A stretch of 64,000 bases of DNA, taken from NCBI GenBank assembly GCA_002803225.1, contig NXFV01001812.1, forward strand, positions 62,001 to 126,000, read 5' to 3'. A program made the position numbers and the translations under genes. This document shows positions 34,601 through 45,469 of this stretch, piece after piece. The number at the start of each line of letters is the position of its first letter. The first letter of the stretch is position 1. The notes beneath the pieces are model-generated. The model was not told the DNA's origin. It ran no database searches and saw only the letters and a program-made list of their open reading frames with translations. This stretch comes from Gamarada debralockiae. Lineage: Eukaryota; Ascomycota; Leotiomycetes; Helotiales; Hyphodiscaceae.

Positions 34601-36880
34601 GAGCTCGACTTGGGCTTTCATCTCATCCCTTTCAGCCATAGCCGAATCAGCCACCTGCCGGGCTTCGAGAGCTTCATCGAGTGCTTGGCGGGCTTCTGAA
34701 TCAGTGTGGAGCTTGTCGAGCAAACTCTGAACAGTGAAATTAAGGCTCTGCTTGAGGTCCATATCCGGTAACCTCCTATCCATGGCAACATAGCTAAGCA
34801 TAGAATCCACAAGCTGGAACATACGCAAACGTTCCTCGCCATCGTTATCGCGGATTAGCATTAAATGTTGTAAGGCGGAAACGAAGTAGTCTTGGGTCCT
34901 ACTACCCTGGACTTTTTGCATTATAGCATCAACGATTTGAACAGGATCGGTCATGTCCTTCGGCTCCCCTTCTATGCTGTCCTTGATGCTGCTGTTCTCG
35001 CGTTCGAGAAGATCCTCGTAATCGATGGCCTCTTGCGTCCGGAAATGCTCTATTTGCTTGTCTATGACATCGTATTGGAAGCCTTCCATCTTTGTCAAGA
35101 TTCTCTTGATCCCACATGCTGTGAACTGTGCCCGGATATGGACTCGGAGTTGCAAATCTCTTTCGGGAGCATCGATGACCATGTTGATCAGGAACATAGT
35201 GGCAACAGCATATTCCATGAGCAGGTTCTCCATGCCGATTCCACCGCTCCGTACTTCATCACTGGCACCCACAAGGCTGCCCATCTTCCCTCGGCCATCA
35301 ATAGTGACCTCGACCACTCGCATCCATGCATCGAACCGGCCATTTTCTCCATGCTGGTTTTTGACGTAGTCCATAGCCTGGATGACTTTGAGGTGGCCCT
35401 GGCCATCTGCCCAATGACATAAGAACGTCAAGACTTCGCTGACCAACTTCCTGGTACTCAATCTTGGTGATATCAACGAGGTGGCTAAGGCCACAATGAC
35501 TTGCTGGTGGGCCAATGCATCGTCCGCTCCATACTTGTTGTTCATGAGGGCCTTGAGGCACTTGACAATGTCGTATTCTCGGTCCAGATCCTTTTCGCCA
35601 GTCGTTCCCTCTGCTGGAGCCGGGCCCTGGGCTTGCCTTCGATTTATCTTCCCAAGGACATTAGTGAGTGCTACCTGCCCTTGGCACTCTACAAAGGTCT
35701 TGACCCATCCTATAGGTTGCGTTCGTAGACTGACAGCCAGACTCTGCAATTGCTTTGCAGTGATGCTGTTATCCATGACCTTCTTAACAAACCATTCCGG
35801 GTTTCCTTCTTCCTCTGCATTGGCAAGCATGTCCATTGCAGCACCGTACTGTCCCGTTTGTCGCGTGGTTGTCCGACGCTTTTGTTCGCCTTGCCATTCC
35901 GTCAGGCGATCCTGGTGCACTAATGTCCACTTTTTGGCTGCAGGGTATGCCATCATCTGCCGTCGTGCTCCATCTGGTAGGTTATGCCATCCTCGCTTCT
36001 GCATCAGTGCCAAAAATTGTTCCTCTATCACCCGGTCATCAGTCGGTTTGGTGAGATTGAACCCATCGTGCCCAAAAGATCCCGCTGAACTGAATCCTCC
36101 TGGTTGGTGATGAGGGAATTTGGTAAGTCGATGCGATTCGCGGGTCGCATGGGACGGCGATAAAGAGGAGTTCGAATTCGAATTGGCCATTGCTGTTCTG
36201 GAAGAGCTAACAGAGGAGAAAATACTTGAGCGCTCAGTGCTTGAGTCTACGCTTGACTGGTCGAATGAATTTCGTCCGTATGCGGAGGATTGCTGTGTAG
36301 AATAGGAGTCATATCTCGAATTATGGCCCCCATTCATTGTGCTCGCTGTACTCGTCCTCGGCCCCCATTGCTGCAACTGTGTTGCGCGATTCCCAGTAGA
36401 TGCCATGGTAACATTCGAAGCTCCGGGTGGCGGCCGCGGACCCGTCGGGTGGGAACTGCCATTGGCCAGAGTCGCAGGATCGAATGATGGATATTGATGG
36501 AAATCTCCTCCTCCCTTATTCAGATGATGCGGCAGAGGTTCCCTCCGGACAGGCATTTGATCGCTTCTTGGTAAATAGTCCACTGGAATTGGCGATTTGC
36601 TATCCGCCATGACACTGTCGTATGGAATCGAGGTAATCACGCCCGCTGTCATGTTGAGTCCAGCCTGATCCGCACCAGGCGAATTGGGCCTTTCTATCGA
36701 TGCGACTGATGACCCGCGTGTATGTCTTGACGATCGTGATCCGACAGTGCTTGCTTTGTCCAACTCTGCTCCCAAGTATTTCCCTTCGTCACTGGCGTTT
36801 CTTCTATCCTTCTTGCTGCTCCTCGAAAAGAACGACTTCCCCCCAGAGGACTGTCTGGACTTGCTGTCTGCTGCTGACAT
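31611..36880 (-). CDS. SEPA: Formin (SepA/Bni1-type actin nucleator)
   Basis: Nucleates and elongates unbranched actin filaments at hyphal tips and at septa, as an effector of Rho/Cdc42 GTPases. Exons 33313-36880 and 31611-33265 (47-base intron, TTCC|GTAAGT to GGTAG|AA) join to 1740 residues. Order: Ser/Asn-rich disordered head (1 to about 275); GTPase-binding/FH3 region from EEQFLALMQKRGW near 285 to about 715; coiled coil about 730-850; FH1 with four polyproline blocks about 1010-1095; FH2 from KKKLKALHWEKVD near 1110 to about 1500, including LGLILDIGNYMNDSN; and a diaphanous autoregulatory motif MDSLLEKLRAA near 1545 followed by an Arg-rich patch. The tail is acidic/Glu-rich. Length and order fit filamentous ascomycete SepA. 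It is the only large intact gene between two decayed loci. Confidence 0.96.
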
Positions 36881-37962
36881 CTTGGGATACCATCAAATCA
36901 GGTGTTTCAACCACCTCTATGCAAATCGTGGCTCTTCCCTCGTCTTGGTGTGGTTTCTGATGCGCCTGGCCTCGAGAAAACGGTTGCTGCTGTCATCAAT
37001 GTCTCAGATCAGGGAACTTGCATCATTGTTCCTTGGCCTGTACAAGCATCTATTAGCTGCCGATTCGTAGGTATTGGGAGGTCGTCAGGTTCGTGCTGCA
37101 TTGAGATATCAGTTAGCATAAATATTCTGATGTCTGTGACGCCAAAGGAAACAGTGCCAACAGTCCATGGGGTTGTTGAACGGGTGTTGACATTCGGGCT
37201 CGCCTGGTTATACATACTCGGAGATTGCTTCTCTTCCCCTCCACAACACAAGATATGCCGGTGGTGTTAGACTTCCCAAGTAGGCAGTAATGAAGAAATC
37301 TGGAGAAGAGATCGTGCTATCGTAGGCCACAGTTGTCCTTGCCGATAGGGAGTTAATTTAGTCGAGGGCTGAAACTGTTGTTCCTCGGAATCAAACAGTT
37401 TCTCTGGCTGAGCACAGACGCCGTTGTTGCACGAACGATGGATGAACGAAATGCCAGTAATTATTAGAAGAGGAATTAATCAAAGGGGAGATAAAAGAGT
37501 GTTTAATTCTTGCGCAAATGTTCAGGGGAGAAGTGAGTGAAGGCCGTCGTTTGTACTATAGAGTCGAGTTCCCCCTTATGGGATTTATCAGAGATGCGTC
37601 TTTGCGCCATCTCTGGCCTAGCGAAAGGACCCCTGACTATTCTTAGCCCGTACTTCTTCTGACTGTGGAACCAACCATCTGCTTACAACCGCGCGCAAGA
37701 CAGTCAATCCTACAGCTGAACAGACAATACCATAACTCTTTTAGTCCTTTGTACATTGCGCATAGTGATGACTGGTGATTCTCTGTCTTTTGATTGATTA
37801 GGCCCTTTGACGAACATCAGCACAGTCACAAACGTCTGCCATTCTCGAATGTACGTCGCGTGTCAGAGTCAGCCTCGCTCACCGACCCGAGGAGGTGGAG
37901 GAGACGTTTATATACCCCATCCAGCACCAAACGCTGCAGGGAACGAAGAAAACAACTCCAAA
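36881..37962. other. Divergent promoter of formin and small membrane protein genes
   Basis: About 1.1 kb between divergent starts. It has pyrimidine-rich leader tracts, and no coding frame with recognisable sequence. Long 5' leaders, possibly with introns, are likely. Confidence 0.4.
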
Positions 37963-38477
37963 ATGGGCTCTACTCTATCATTGCTGAAGGTAAGTGCCTC
38001 AATCTGGTTTTTGAGCTTGCTGACGTTCCCCAGACCCTGATTATCCCAGCGATCATTTCCCTCATCCTCTACGTCGTGATTTCATACCTCCTTGTTCCTC
38101 TGTGGAAACGATATCGGGGTCGATACAGCAATTATCTGCCATTGGAAACAATTTCCACTCAAACGACGTCCTTCCGGCAAAGAATGCACAGCGCTATTGC
38201 CAGGCGGCTGCTTCCTTCAACGTGGAGATCGGATTTTGGAGGCAATCGCTTTGCAGTCAGTGCCACAGATGGAAACGGGAGCGATTTCGATGAAGATGAT
38301 GGAGAAGAATTATACGAGGTGGATTCCAATCGGAGAGAAGCATTGTCGCTCGATGCACGGAGAGGTGGAGACGACGACGGGAGACGACTAAGTAGGGATC
38401 TGGAGGAAGGTTTCAAGGATGACAGCGATGATGAAGACGAGATGGCAGATGGACGAAGGAGAAGCATATCACGATGA
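37963..38477 (+). CDS. Small single-pass membrane protein, unknown function
   Basis: Exons 37963-37989 and 38034-38477 (44-base intron with CTGAC branch) give 156 residues. The start MGSTLSLLK joins to TLIIPAIISLILYVVISYLLVPLW, one clear transmembrane helix at about residues 10-31. A basic WKRYRGRY follows, so the C-terminal side is probably cytosolic. A conserved-looking YLPLETIS segment comes next, and the last 60 residues are acidic and disordered with a basic end (GRRRSISR). The layout is typical of a conserved but unnamed fungal protein. No enzyme motif is visible. The ATG is set by the intron, since upstream in-frame codons lack a better start. Confidence 0.72.
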
Positions 38478-38726
38478 AGAGACAAGGCAGCGTTTGCACA
38501 CCTTATACAACAAAATTACACTTTCCGGATACCCATCTGCTCTACCTGGAAACCTCCAGTGACCGCGGCCCTTGATACGAATTCCGATTACATTGTATCC
38601 CTCCAAAACCTAGGTTTCGTCCAATCTCATCATATCCCAATTTGCAATGCGCCAAGTTTCTAAGCCAGCACAATTACCATACGCCAAATCCCAATCCCAA
38701 ATGCGCCAACGCCAAGCTCGCAAGCT

Positions 38727-39362
38727 CTACCATTCAAGCCTCCCTTCCTTCTCCTCAACCTCTCCAAACGCAACATCGACTTCCCTCCCCCAGTCTCTCC
38801 TCAACACCTCAATCCGCCCATCAATACTCTGCACCGTACTCCTACAGAGCCCACCAAAAACACCCGGCAAATGGCGTCTCATCCCTTCCAACGCCCTTTC
38901 CTGCGCCTCCCTCATCTCCTTGAGCTCCCTCAACTGATACTCCAAACCCCTATATCCACCATCAACATTCCCTCTACACTGCACACACTTCTCCGGCATA
39001 TCCTCCTCCCTTACTGCCTTCGGCGCTTTGTCCACCTCACAAGCTTTTATAACATGTCCACATACTCGATAAAGCATTGGACGACGACATATGGGACAGT
39101 CTTGGTGTAATGAGTCAGTCTCCAGCCACCGCTGGATGCAGATGTGTCCGAAGACGTGAGAACAAGGTAGGATGGAAGCTTTTTCGATCAGGCCGTCAGA
39201 GCGCGGGATATTGAAATGGGAGTTGCATATTGTGCAGCGCTGGGCTGTGTTTTCAGGCGCTTTGGGAGATATCAAAGGCGTAGCAATTGGCGTTGATGCA
39301 GCTTCAAGGAGCGGTAGTGATACTGTTGATACGGATTCTTGCGAAAGAGTCGGTTCCTTCAT
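38727..39362 (-). CDS. RING-finger protein (probable E3 ubiquitin ligase)
   Basis: Single exon, 211 residues. The N-terminal 40 residues are Ser/Thr/Pro-rich. A RING domain spans about 41-95: CTIC, then a long loop, PCSHVFGHICIQRWL and CPICRRP. In the HVFGHIC part the fifth zinc ligand position is Gly, with a His one residue on; fungal RINGs with this CxHVFG pattern are common, so zinc binding is probably kept. A second Cys/His cluster (CGHVIKAC, then CVQCRG about 110-135) could bind another zinc. The C-terminal half is a charged helix (LREMREAQ-like), perhaps for dimerisation. No membrane segment. Substrate unknown. Confidence 0.85.
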   Translation of the reverse strand: MKEPTLSQESVSTVSLPLLEAASTPIATPLISPKAPENTAQRCTICNSHFNIPRSDGLIEKASILPCSHVFGHICIQRWLETDSLHQDCPICRRPMLYRVCGHVIKACEVDKAPKAVREEDMPEKCVQCRGNVDGGYRGLEYQLRELKEMREAQERALEGMRRHLPGVFGGLCRSTVQSIDGRIEVLRRDWGREVDVAFGEVEEKEGRLEW

Positions 39363-40559
39363 ATTTTGAAAGCAATGCGGTAAACTGTACAGGAAGAGGC
39401 AAAGGCAAACAGACCTTCAACCCAAAGCAAGCGTACAACCAACTTTCCCTTCTCTATTATACCACATTCCATAACCGCGCCTCCCCTAAAAGGTGACTAC
39501 TTTATGTCTCAGGCACCCATTGATGCATCCTTCCTCGCAAAAAGTATACGAGCAAACCAATCTGACTGGTCCCTGACCTCCATCCATCCATCTTTGCCGC
39601 AAGATCGCCAATCTTAACTACAACGCTCATCTGACGTAAGCCAGCCCTGTTTCCGTACACCCCCTTCCAACATCGCCATTTGCTGCTCTTCCCATCAGTT
39701 TACGAAAGACATGAGCTTGGAAACTCGGACATATGCGGAAATCCAGATTTGAGAGAGTTGAGGTGGAGTGACGTTTGGTTATGTATTGTCAGCCTTTCGC
39801 TTGGACATCCCTGGTGATCGAGTCTGCTGTGATGGAAAGAAAGGGACGAGGGAAAGAAGGTTTTGGTGTGGTTACACGATTGCTTGCATTGGGTCCGATT
39901 CGAGGGAATCATCGTGAGATTGAGAGGGGGGAATTTTGGCATTTCGAGGTGATCACGTGATTGGATTAAACTGCTGAGGATGCTGCAAAAGTCCATGAAA
40001 ATATTGTCTAGGCAAAGAAAAAGTTGGAGGCTGGGTTTGAATGTTGTACTTGCTTCTAGCTAGTAGAATTGTAGCGTACATTATTTCAACAACCAGAATC
40101 ATCTGTGCAGCAGACTTGCGAGCGATGTGCTTCCGAAGACTGGCTTAAGCTGCAGGGAGTTAGCTTCGATGATTACGCTGGCTCCGTTGAGGAAAACTTG
40201 GCGGCTGTGAGGAGGGAGGCAGCGCCGAGGGTGAAGGAGTCAATGTCGGAGCCGTTGGGGCGAAGAAGAGGGGTTCGAGGTCATAGAAGCGGGGGAAGAA
40301 GTTGTCGTAGATTTCATTGTAAGGTGGATCACTGGTGCCAACCCTGTTGGTGTTCTTCGGGAGGGAGAGAGGCTGCTTGACAGAGAGGTGCAATTGGAAT
40401 GCTTCCTGGAGCCCTCCTCAAAGACGACGTTGAGATCCGTGAAAGCTCCACACAATACTCCCCAATTTGCATGACGGGTCGAGTTTGAAAGAGGAAGACA
40501 AGAATTCTTACTGTAACAAGTCAGCAGAGATGTTTAGTGAGGGTTCCCATGGAACTAAT
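39363..40559. other. Intergenic region
   Basis: RING gene promoter side. It contains a palindromic box, ATCACGTGAT (about 39951-39960). Several short frames on both strands show no family signal. Confidence 0.35.
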
Positions 40560-41140
40560 CTACCTGAAGAGGTGCAAAATTGCCGTGAGGGTGAGCAGAT
40601 GGCATTCCCATGGACTGGTACTGAGGTAGGGAAGGAGCGGGTTAGTAAGGTGTTCCAACGGGCCAGGGGTTGTTTATCCGCAGACCTCTGAGAGTACATT
40701 AGCTAGTTTCTATAATAAACGCCTCGCATCTCGGTCATAGCTCTCTGCTGGTTACCCTCATCTACGAAGTGAACGAAGCCGTAGCCTCGAGACCATGACC
40801 TTAGCTGATTTGAAGCTACTGAAGCGAGCTTGGAAGACGGAGACAGGAAGTTGAACCTGGGGCCAAAACCGCTCACGAAGATTGAGTAACTACGAGCCAC
40901 GTCCATCACTACAGACAATTAGTAAAGCGTTCATAACTAAAATAGAGGAGAAGAAGAATACGAACCGGGTATCTGACCGGCGATCAGCCAAGCCGCCACC
41001 AGAAGCCCGGATGTATTCGAGATCACGGAACCGTTGAGGCAGAGTGCTTTTGCTGTAGCAGCGGCTTTCCTTAGAGTAGCCATTCACCAGAAGCGCCTCT
41101 CGCCAGAAGCCCAGTTGAGCTTGAAGGGTCGACTGATTAT
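40560..41140 (-). pseudogene. NAM8/TIA1-type RRM protein relic
   Basis: Scattered pieces of a multi-RRM RNA-binding protein of the Nam8/Ngr1/TIA-1 class lie on the minus strand. RPFKLNWASG (end of RRM1) is at about 41101-41131. AAATAKALCLNG (RRM1 last helix) is at 41032-41071. ASGGGLADRR (RRM1-RRM2 linker) is at 40978-41008. SIFVSGFG (RNP2 of RRM2) is near 40862-40886. SRGYGFVHF (RNP1) and AMTEMRGVYY are near 40710-40791. PQYQSMGMPS (linker to RRM3) is near 40577-40627. Frames change between pieces, stops intervene, and the WASG linker occurs twice, with RRM1 helix sequence between the copies. RRM3 is absent. This is a degraded and partly rearranged copy. The motif order identifies the family firmly. 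Confidence 0.65.
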
Positions 41141-42071
41141 GGGAACAATGGAGCTGCCTCCAGAGCCTCGACCACTTCCCAGTTATCCTTCAAGTACGTG
41201 TCTGAAGTTCAAGACGCTTCACTAAATTATCTCTATTGTCGTCAGTACAGATTGAGTCTCCGACAGTCGAGCTGTCGACACTCGTTGTCAAGAGGAGGAG
41301 GAAATTGGGAGGAAAGCGGCCACTCCAGGGAGCATCAGCAAACGTTGCATAATCGTTCATTTGCATGAGTGATTTACCATTTCTTGTCTGCAGTGATGTC
41401 CAGAACCCATTCTCCTGCCCATTGCAGCTCTTATGTCTACCTTCCAGCACAAAGCACCCTTGGATATAGAGCTGAATGCCATCCATAGCGCCAAGGGGCT
41501 TGTTCTTGAAGCAGGAGCCAGAGGGGCGGTTAGTCTAGGATGTGCTGGCCTACTCTAGGCTCTTGTTCCTGCCATTTGGGGGTAGCTGCAGCTGTCGTAG
41601 ATTGGGCTTTTCATAGAAATAATTAAAAATTAGATTGCTCAGATGCACTGAGCCATTCACTGTCTGGCAGAGGATAATATTTAGATTGGGGCTCATCAAA
41701 TTAACCCCTTTCGGAAGGCACCTTGACAGTTGACGTTCTCTAAACTTCCAAAGACAACGCTTTCTCCGACAATACTTCAATCTTTCAACAACAGTCAACG
41801 ATTGAGTTGACACCATTCCTGCACCACCTAGGAGTACAAATCGTAAGTGATCCCATTTCCTGTCCCAGAAATGAACAATCCAGATCTGGAATCGCTCAAA
41901 TCGTGTGAGCGGTTGGGTTGCAACATTTCGCTTTTGACTCCGGTCAACCTACAGCACTGCCCATGCCTCGATCGTTCATTCCTGATGAATTATTGATGAT
42001 CTGAGCTTGCTGGACTATCCATGCTTGGGTCGTTCAAAATGGGTGAACAATTGCTAACACATGAATCGCAG
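41141..42071. other. Upstream region and probable 5' leader intron
   Basis: A GTAAGT donor at 41843 and a GCTAACACATGAATCGCAG acceptor ending at 42071 frame a probable 229-base leader intron of the next gene. That intron already holds copies of the small palindrome. Upstream of 41800 nothing is recognised. Confidence 0.4.
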
Positions 42072-45000
42072 ATGACAATGAGGATTGCAAAGGGTTGGGG
42101 CCTTACTGTGCCGGGTCGCCCGCCCACCCCTTGCAAAGGGCACGCCCAAGTCAGTCAAATCCGGATTTGAATCATTCAAATCAAGTTAACGATTGAAAAG
42201 ATATATGCTCGTGTTGGACCAGAGGGCACGCAGCGTCTCATCTCCTTCGACAATGGCACCTGCCTCAGCTTCGGGCCGGATGTAAGTACTATCAATTGAG
42301 TCGTTCAACTCCTTTCAGTAAATCATATATCGGGAAACCTAGTCCTGGGAGTCCAGAGCCTGGATATCCTTGATTTCGAAAGGTTCATTCTCCCTGAACG
42401 ACTAATTTTCCTACCCAGCATTCAGATTTTGAATCGCTCAACTTCCATGAACGATTGAGAATCTAGGAATTCCAATCTCTCACTTCAAATCCACGATTAA
42501 GATGATCATAATGCAGTCTCTGAATCTGAATCGCTCATATCCCATGAACGATTGAAATTCCTAGAATTTCAACCTTTCATTTCGAATCAACGATCCGAAA
42601 CATTAGAATCCGGGCCTGTGATTCTGGATTTTGAATCGCTCGGATTCTATGAACAAATATATTTCTTACCCCCTCCTACTTTCGAATCGCTAAGATTTTA
42701 TATGAAGGATTAAAATCCAGCGGTTCTAACTCCCCACTCTAAGTGAACGAAAGGAACACTAGAATCCAATCAATCCAGTTCTCTCCAACTCGAATCCTTC
42801 GAATTCGATCAATGGTTGAGGTAATCTAGAATTTCCAATATCCATCTTTCGTGAACGACGAGATTTCTTGCCCAAAACCCTGAAGTCCAATTCGCTCAAA
42901 TTCCATGAACAAATGTATTTCATAACAGTTATCCTGGTTTTCAATCGCTCAGATTTCATGAACGATTGAAAACTCGCTGCTGGACTTCCAAAAGCTAACT
43001 TTATCCTACTAGGATCCTGTCGATGAGTTTGGCCCCGGCCACCCATTTGCAGACCAAGTTGCCTTGGTGGATAAGGCTGTTCGTGACTGTCAATCAGTTA
43101 CTCAAAGATATCGAGCGACTGGCCAGGAAGACGGGAATCAGGCCTATGAAGGCTTCCGCACCACTATAATTCCATTGGATCGTTTATCCGCTTTGAAGAT
43201 TCAACTTCCACCCGGCACATACATTCAAGTTGCCTCCAAGTTTGCGACCGTTGGCTCACTTGTCTCAGTGTACGCCCAACAGAACAAGTCAGACGTCTGT
43301 GGAGCTGCACACCCTAGCCTTTCAGCTGACACGCGGTTTGGGGTAATGGCCAAACCTTCCTTCGGTACCATCAGTGAGCAGATTCGACGCGAAACAGACA
43401 GAGATCGTGAACTAGGCACCCGAGAGCAGGACAAGGCGGCAAGAAACAACAACCGTCAACGCAACGCATCAATCACTCAGCAGAAGATACAGCCTCAACA
43501 GGGCCAACGACATCACCAGACCAGACGTGGTCGACTAGATCCTCGAGAGAATATATTGGGAGATCAGCAATCAAGAGAGTCATCTGGTAGTCGTCGTCCT
43601 GGTCGCATGCGGAACCTCCGTCAAGAACACCAGAGTCGAGGTCAGAACAATCATCAGGAGGTTGCTCGAGGCAACAACTTCCACGTTCGGAACTCTGGCC
43701 ATGCTTCAAACCGCAACATCGATCATCATAAAGCTTACCAAGACTCTCACCGAGACCAGCACGAGCAGAACCATATCAATCACCCAGCCCGGGTGAGCGA
43801 ACTAATGGAGAGCTACAACCAGGTTCATCATTACGAATTTCAGGTCAACACGGCCAGCAACGAGCTGCGAACCGAGTATCAACAGGCCGCAATCCAACAC
43901 CAGCAGCACCACCAGCGAGTTCAGGGTGGTAACGAGATGCGACCGCAGTTCTCACCTGAGAGATACGGCGATGAGTTCCTAATGCTCTCACCAGTGCTTC
44001 CACCATTAGGAGATGTTGATTTCATCGGTATTCCGTTCGACCAATATCCGCAGCATATGGCGGCACACATCATGGAGAACGCAAGAGCTGCAGACATTCA
44101 GGGCTCTTTCACGAGCCACATTCCCGAGCAGTACAGAACAAGCACTCGACAACAGGAGGCCCAGGCTGAAATTTTGAGGGAGTATTACGCACCAGGCCTC
44201 AATCGGTTCTACGACGAAGACTATTACTTGGAGAAATACTCTAAGATTCAAGCCTCAGGAGGCCAATTTGAGCAGAGTCAACCTGTCCATGGTGTCAAGG
44301 GAGGAATGCAAGGCCGTGTAGCTTCATACATCCAGCGACACCGCCTTACAGCTCAACAGGGAAGCCGTGAGTACGGTCGATACCTTGACGAGTTGAACCA
44401 GCAGCCACCCAATCCAGAGGTTGGCCATCTACGACGAGATACGTTTGCCGGAAAGCCAACACTTCGAGTACAACCATCGAGTCCAAATGTCCTTGCTGCG
44501 TTGGCGGAGCGTCGAGGCCTTCACCTACGACTGAACCAGCCAGAAAATAAGCAGTTCATTGGAAGTCGTTCATCGCAGTTTAGCGAACACCAGTCGACTT
44601 TGTTGAGTCATCCATTATTGGGCCCTGATCGCAGCCGCTCAACGAATTCCAATGATTCAGGCGGTATCAGTGACGACAGAATCCAGTGTGGACGATCCAG
44701 TGGTAGTGCTCGATCTCGTGCGGCTGATGAAAGAAGAACTTCTTCTGGTTCCGTCAGAGAGCATCTTTCTGCCCCTCGCCCAATGTCTCAACTCAACTCA
44801 GCGATTTTGGCACCATCGGGCATCTTCAGCCGTGACGTATCACCAATGCGTCAACGTAACAGTCGTTTCTTCGACCTGAGTCGTCAATCTTCACCAGGTG
44901 CTGCTCGACTTCACGTTCGTGGACAGGGAGATGAGCGATCCGCATCGGCAGGTAACATGCGTTGAGCCATTGGGATTCACGGATGCGTAGATGCATGGAT

Positions 45001-45330
45001 GGACGCTGGAGTGTCTAGAAATGGGATTAGCCAATCATTCATGCGTTATGAGAGATTGACAACAGATGGATACGTACCATTATTACTCCAACAAGCTACT
45101 TCGTAAATATTTGGAGGGAGGAGCAAACTGCGCAACAATGAAATGTGTATCTGAAGTAATCGTTCAATCACAGTGAGCGATTCATTTTCCGGACTTCAGC
45201 CTACATTTCCAGTTGAATACCCAGGAAATGGTTCATTGCCAGTCAACGATCAAAATCCGGGGTCGAGGATATCCGGCTGCAGCGACGGCCCAACAATCTT
45301 TCAATTCTACTGAACGATTCAAATCTGCCG
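41890..45330. repeat. Array of AATCGYTCA-N7-TGAACGATT palindromes
   Basis: A 25-base imperfect palindrome with nine-base arms and a seven-base spacer recurs at about 41890, 41969, 42030, 42171, 42433, 42529, 42633, 42684, 42891, 42943 and 45159, with weaker copies near 42300, 45230 and 45300. The best copies (42433-42457, 42529-42553, 42943-42967) have perfect outer arms apart from a C/T difference. Spacers vary in sequence but not in length. Between 42433 and 42740 the copies sit in a degenerate direct repeat of about 100 bases. All copies lie in introns or flanks, none in the long coding exon. Confidence 0.8.
42072..44965 (+). CDS. Gln/Arg/His-rich hypothetical protein with palindrome-bearing introns
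   Basis: The long last exon (43013-44965) is certain. It follows an ideal acceptor (GCTAAC branch, CTACTAG) and encodes DPVDEFGPGHPFADQ, then a compact region of about 100 residues (PLDRLSALKIQLPPGTYIQV), then about 500 residues of low-complexity sequence rich in Gln, Arg, His, Asn and Ser. Upstream, 42201-42281 encodes ARVGPEGTQRLISFDNGT and ends at a GTAAGT, in phase with the last exon. That leaves a 731-base intron, very long for this window. A first exon 42072-42149 (MTMRIAKGWG) fits in phase through a 51-base intron but is less sure. The model totals 703 residues. No family was recognised; the disorder and Gln/Arg content recall RNA-associated or condensate-forming proteins, which is only inference. 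Confidence 0.65.
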
Positions 45331-45469
45331 GATGTTGCAGTTCGGGTGCATCGTGGACAATCAAAGGCGTGAAGCATGAAAGAGACATTCAAAGCGAACC
45401 GCGTCGGTTAAATTTCGGAAGCATATACCGCGTCTTTCCATCGTCCAAGAATCCTCAACTCGACCCAAA

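Noticed and set aside
41890..43000. CRISPR-like array
   Set aside because: Repeats are imperfect palindromes at uneven spacing with no unique spacers, in eukaryotic DNA.
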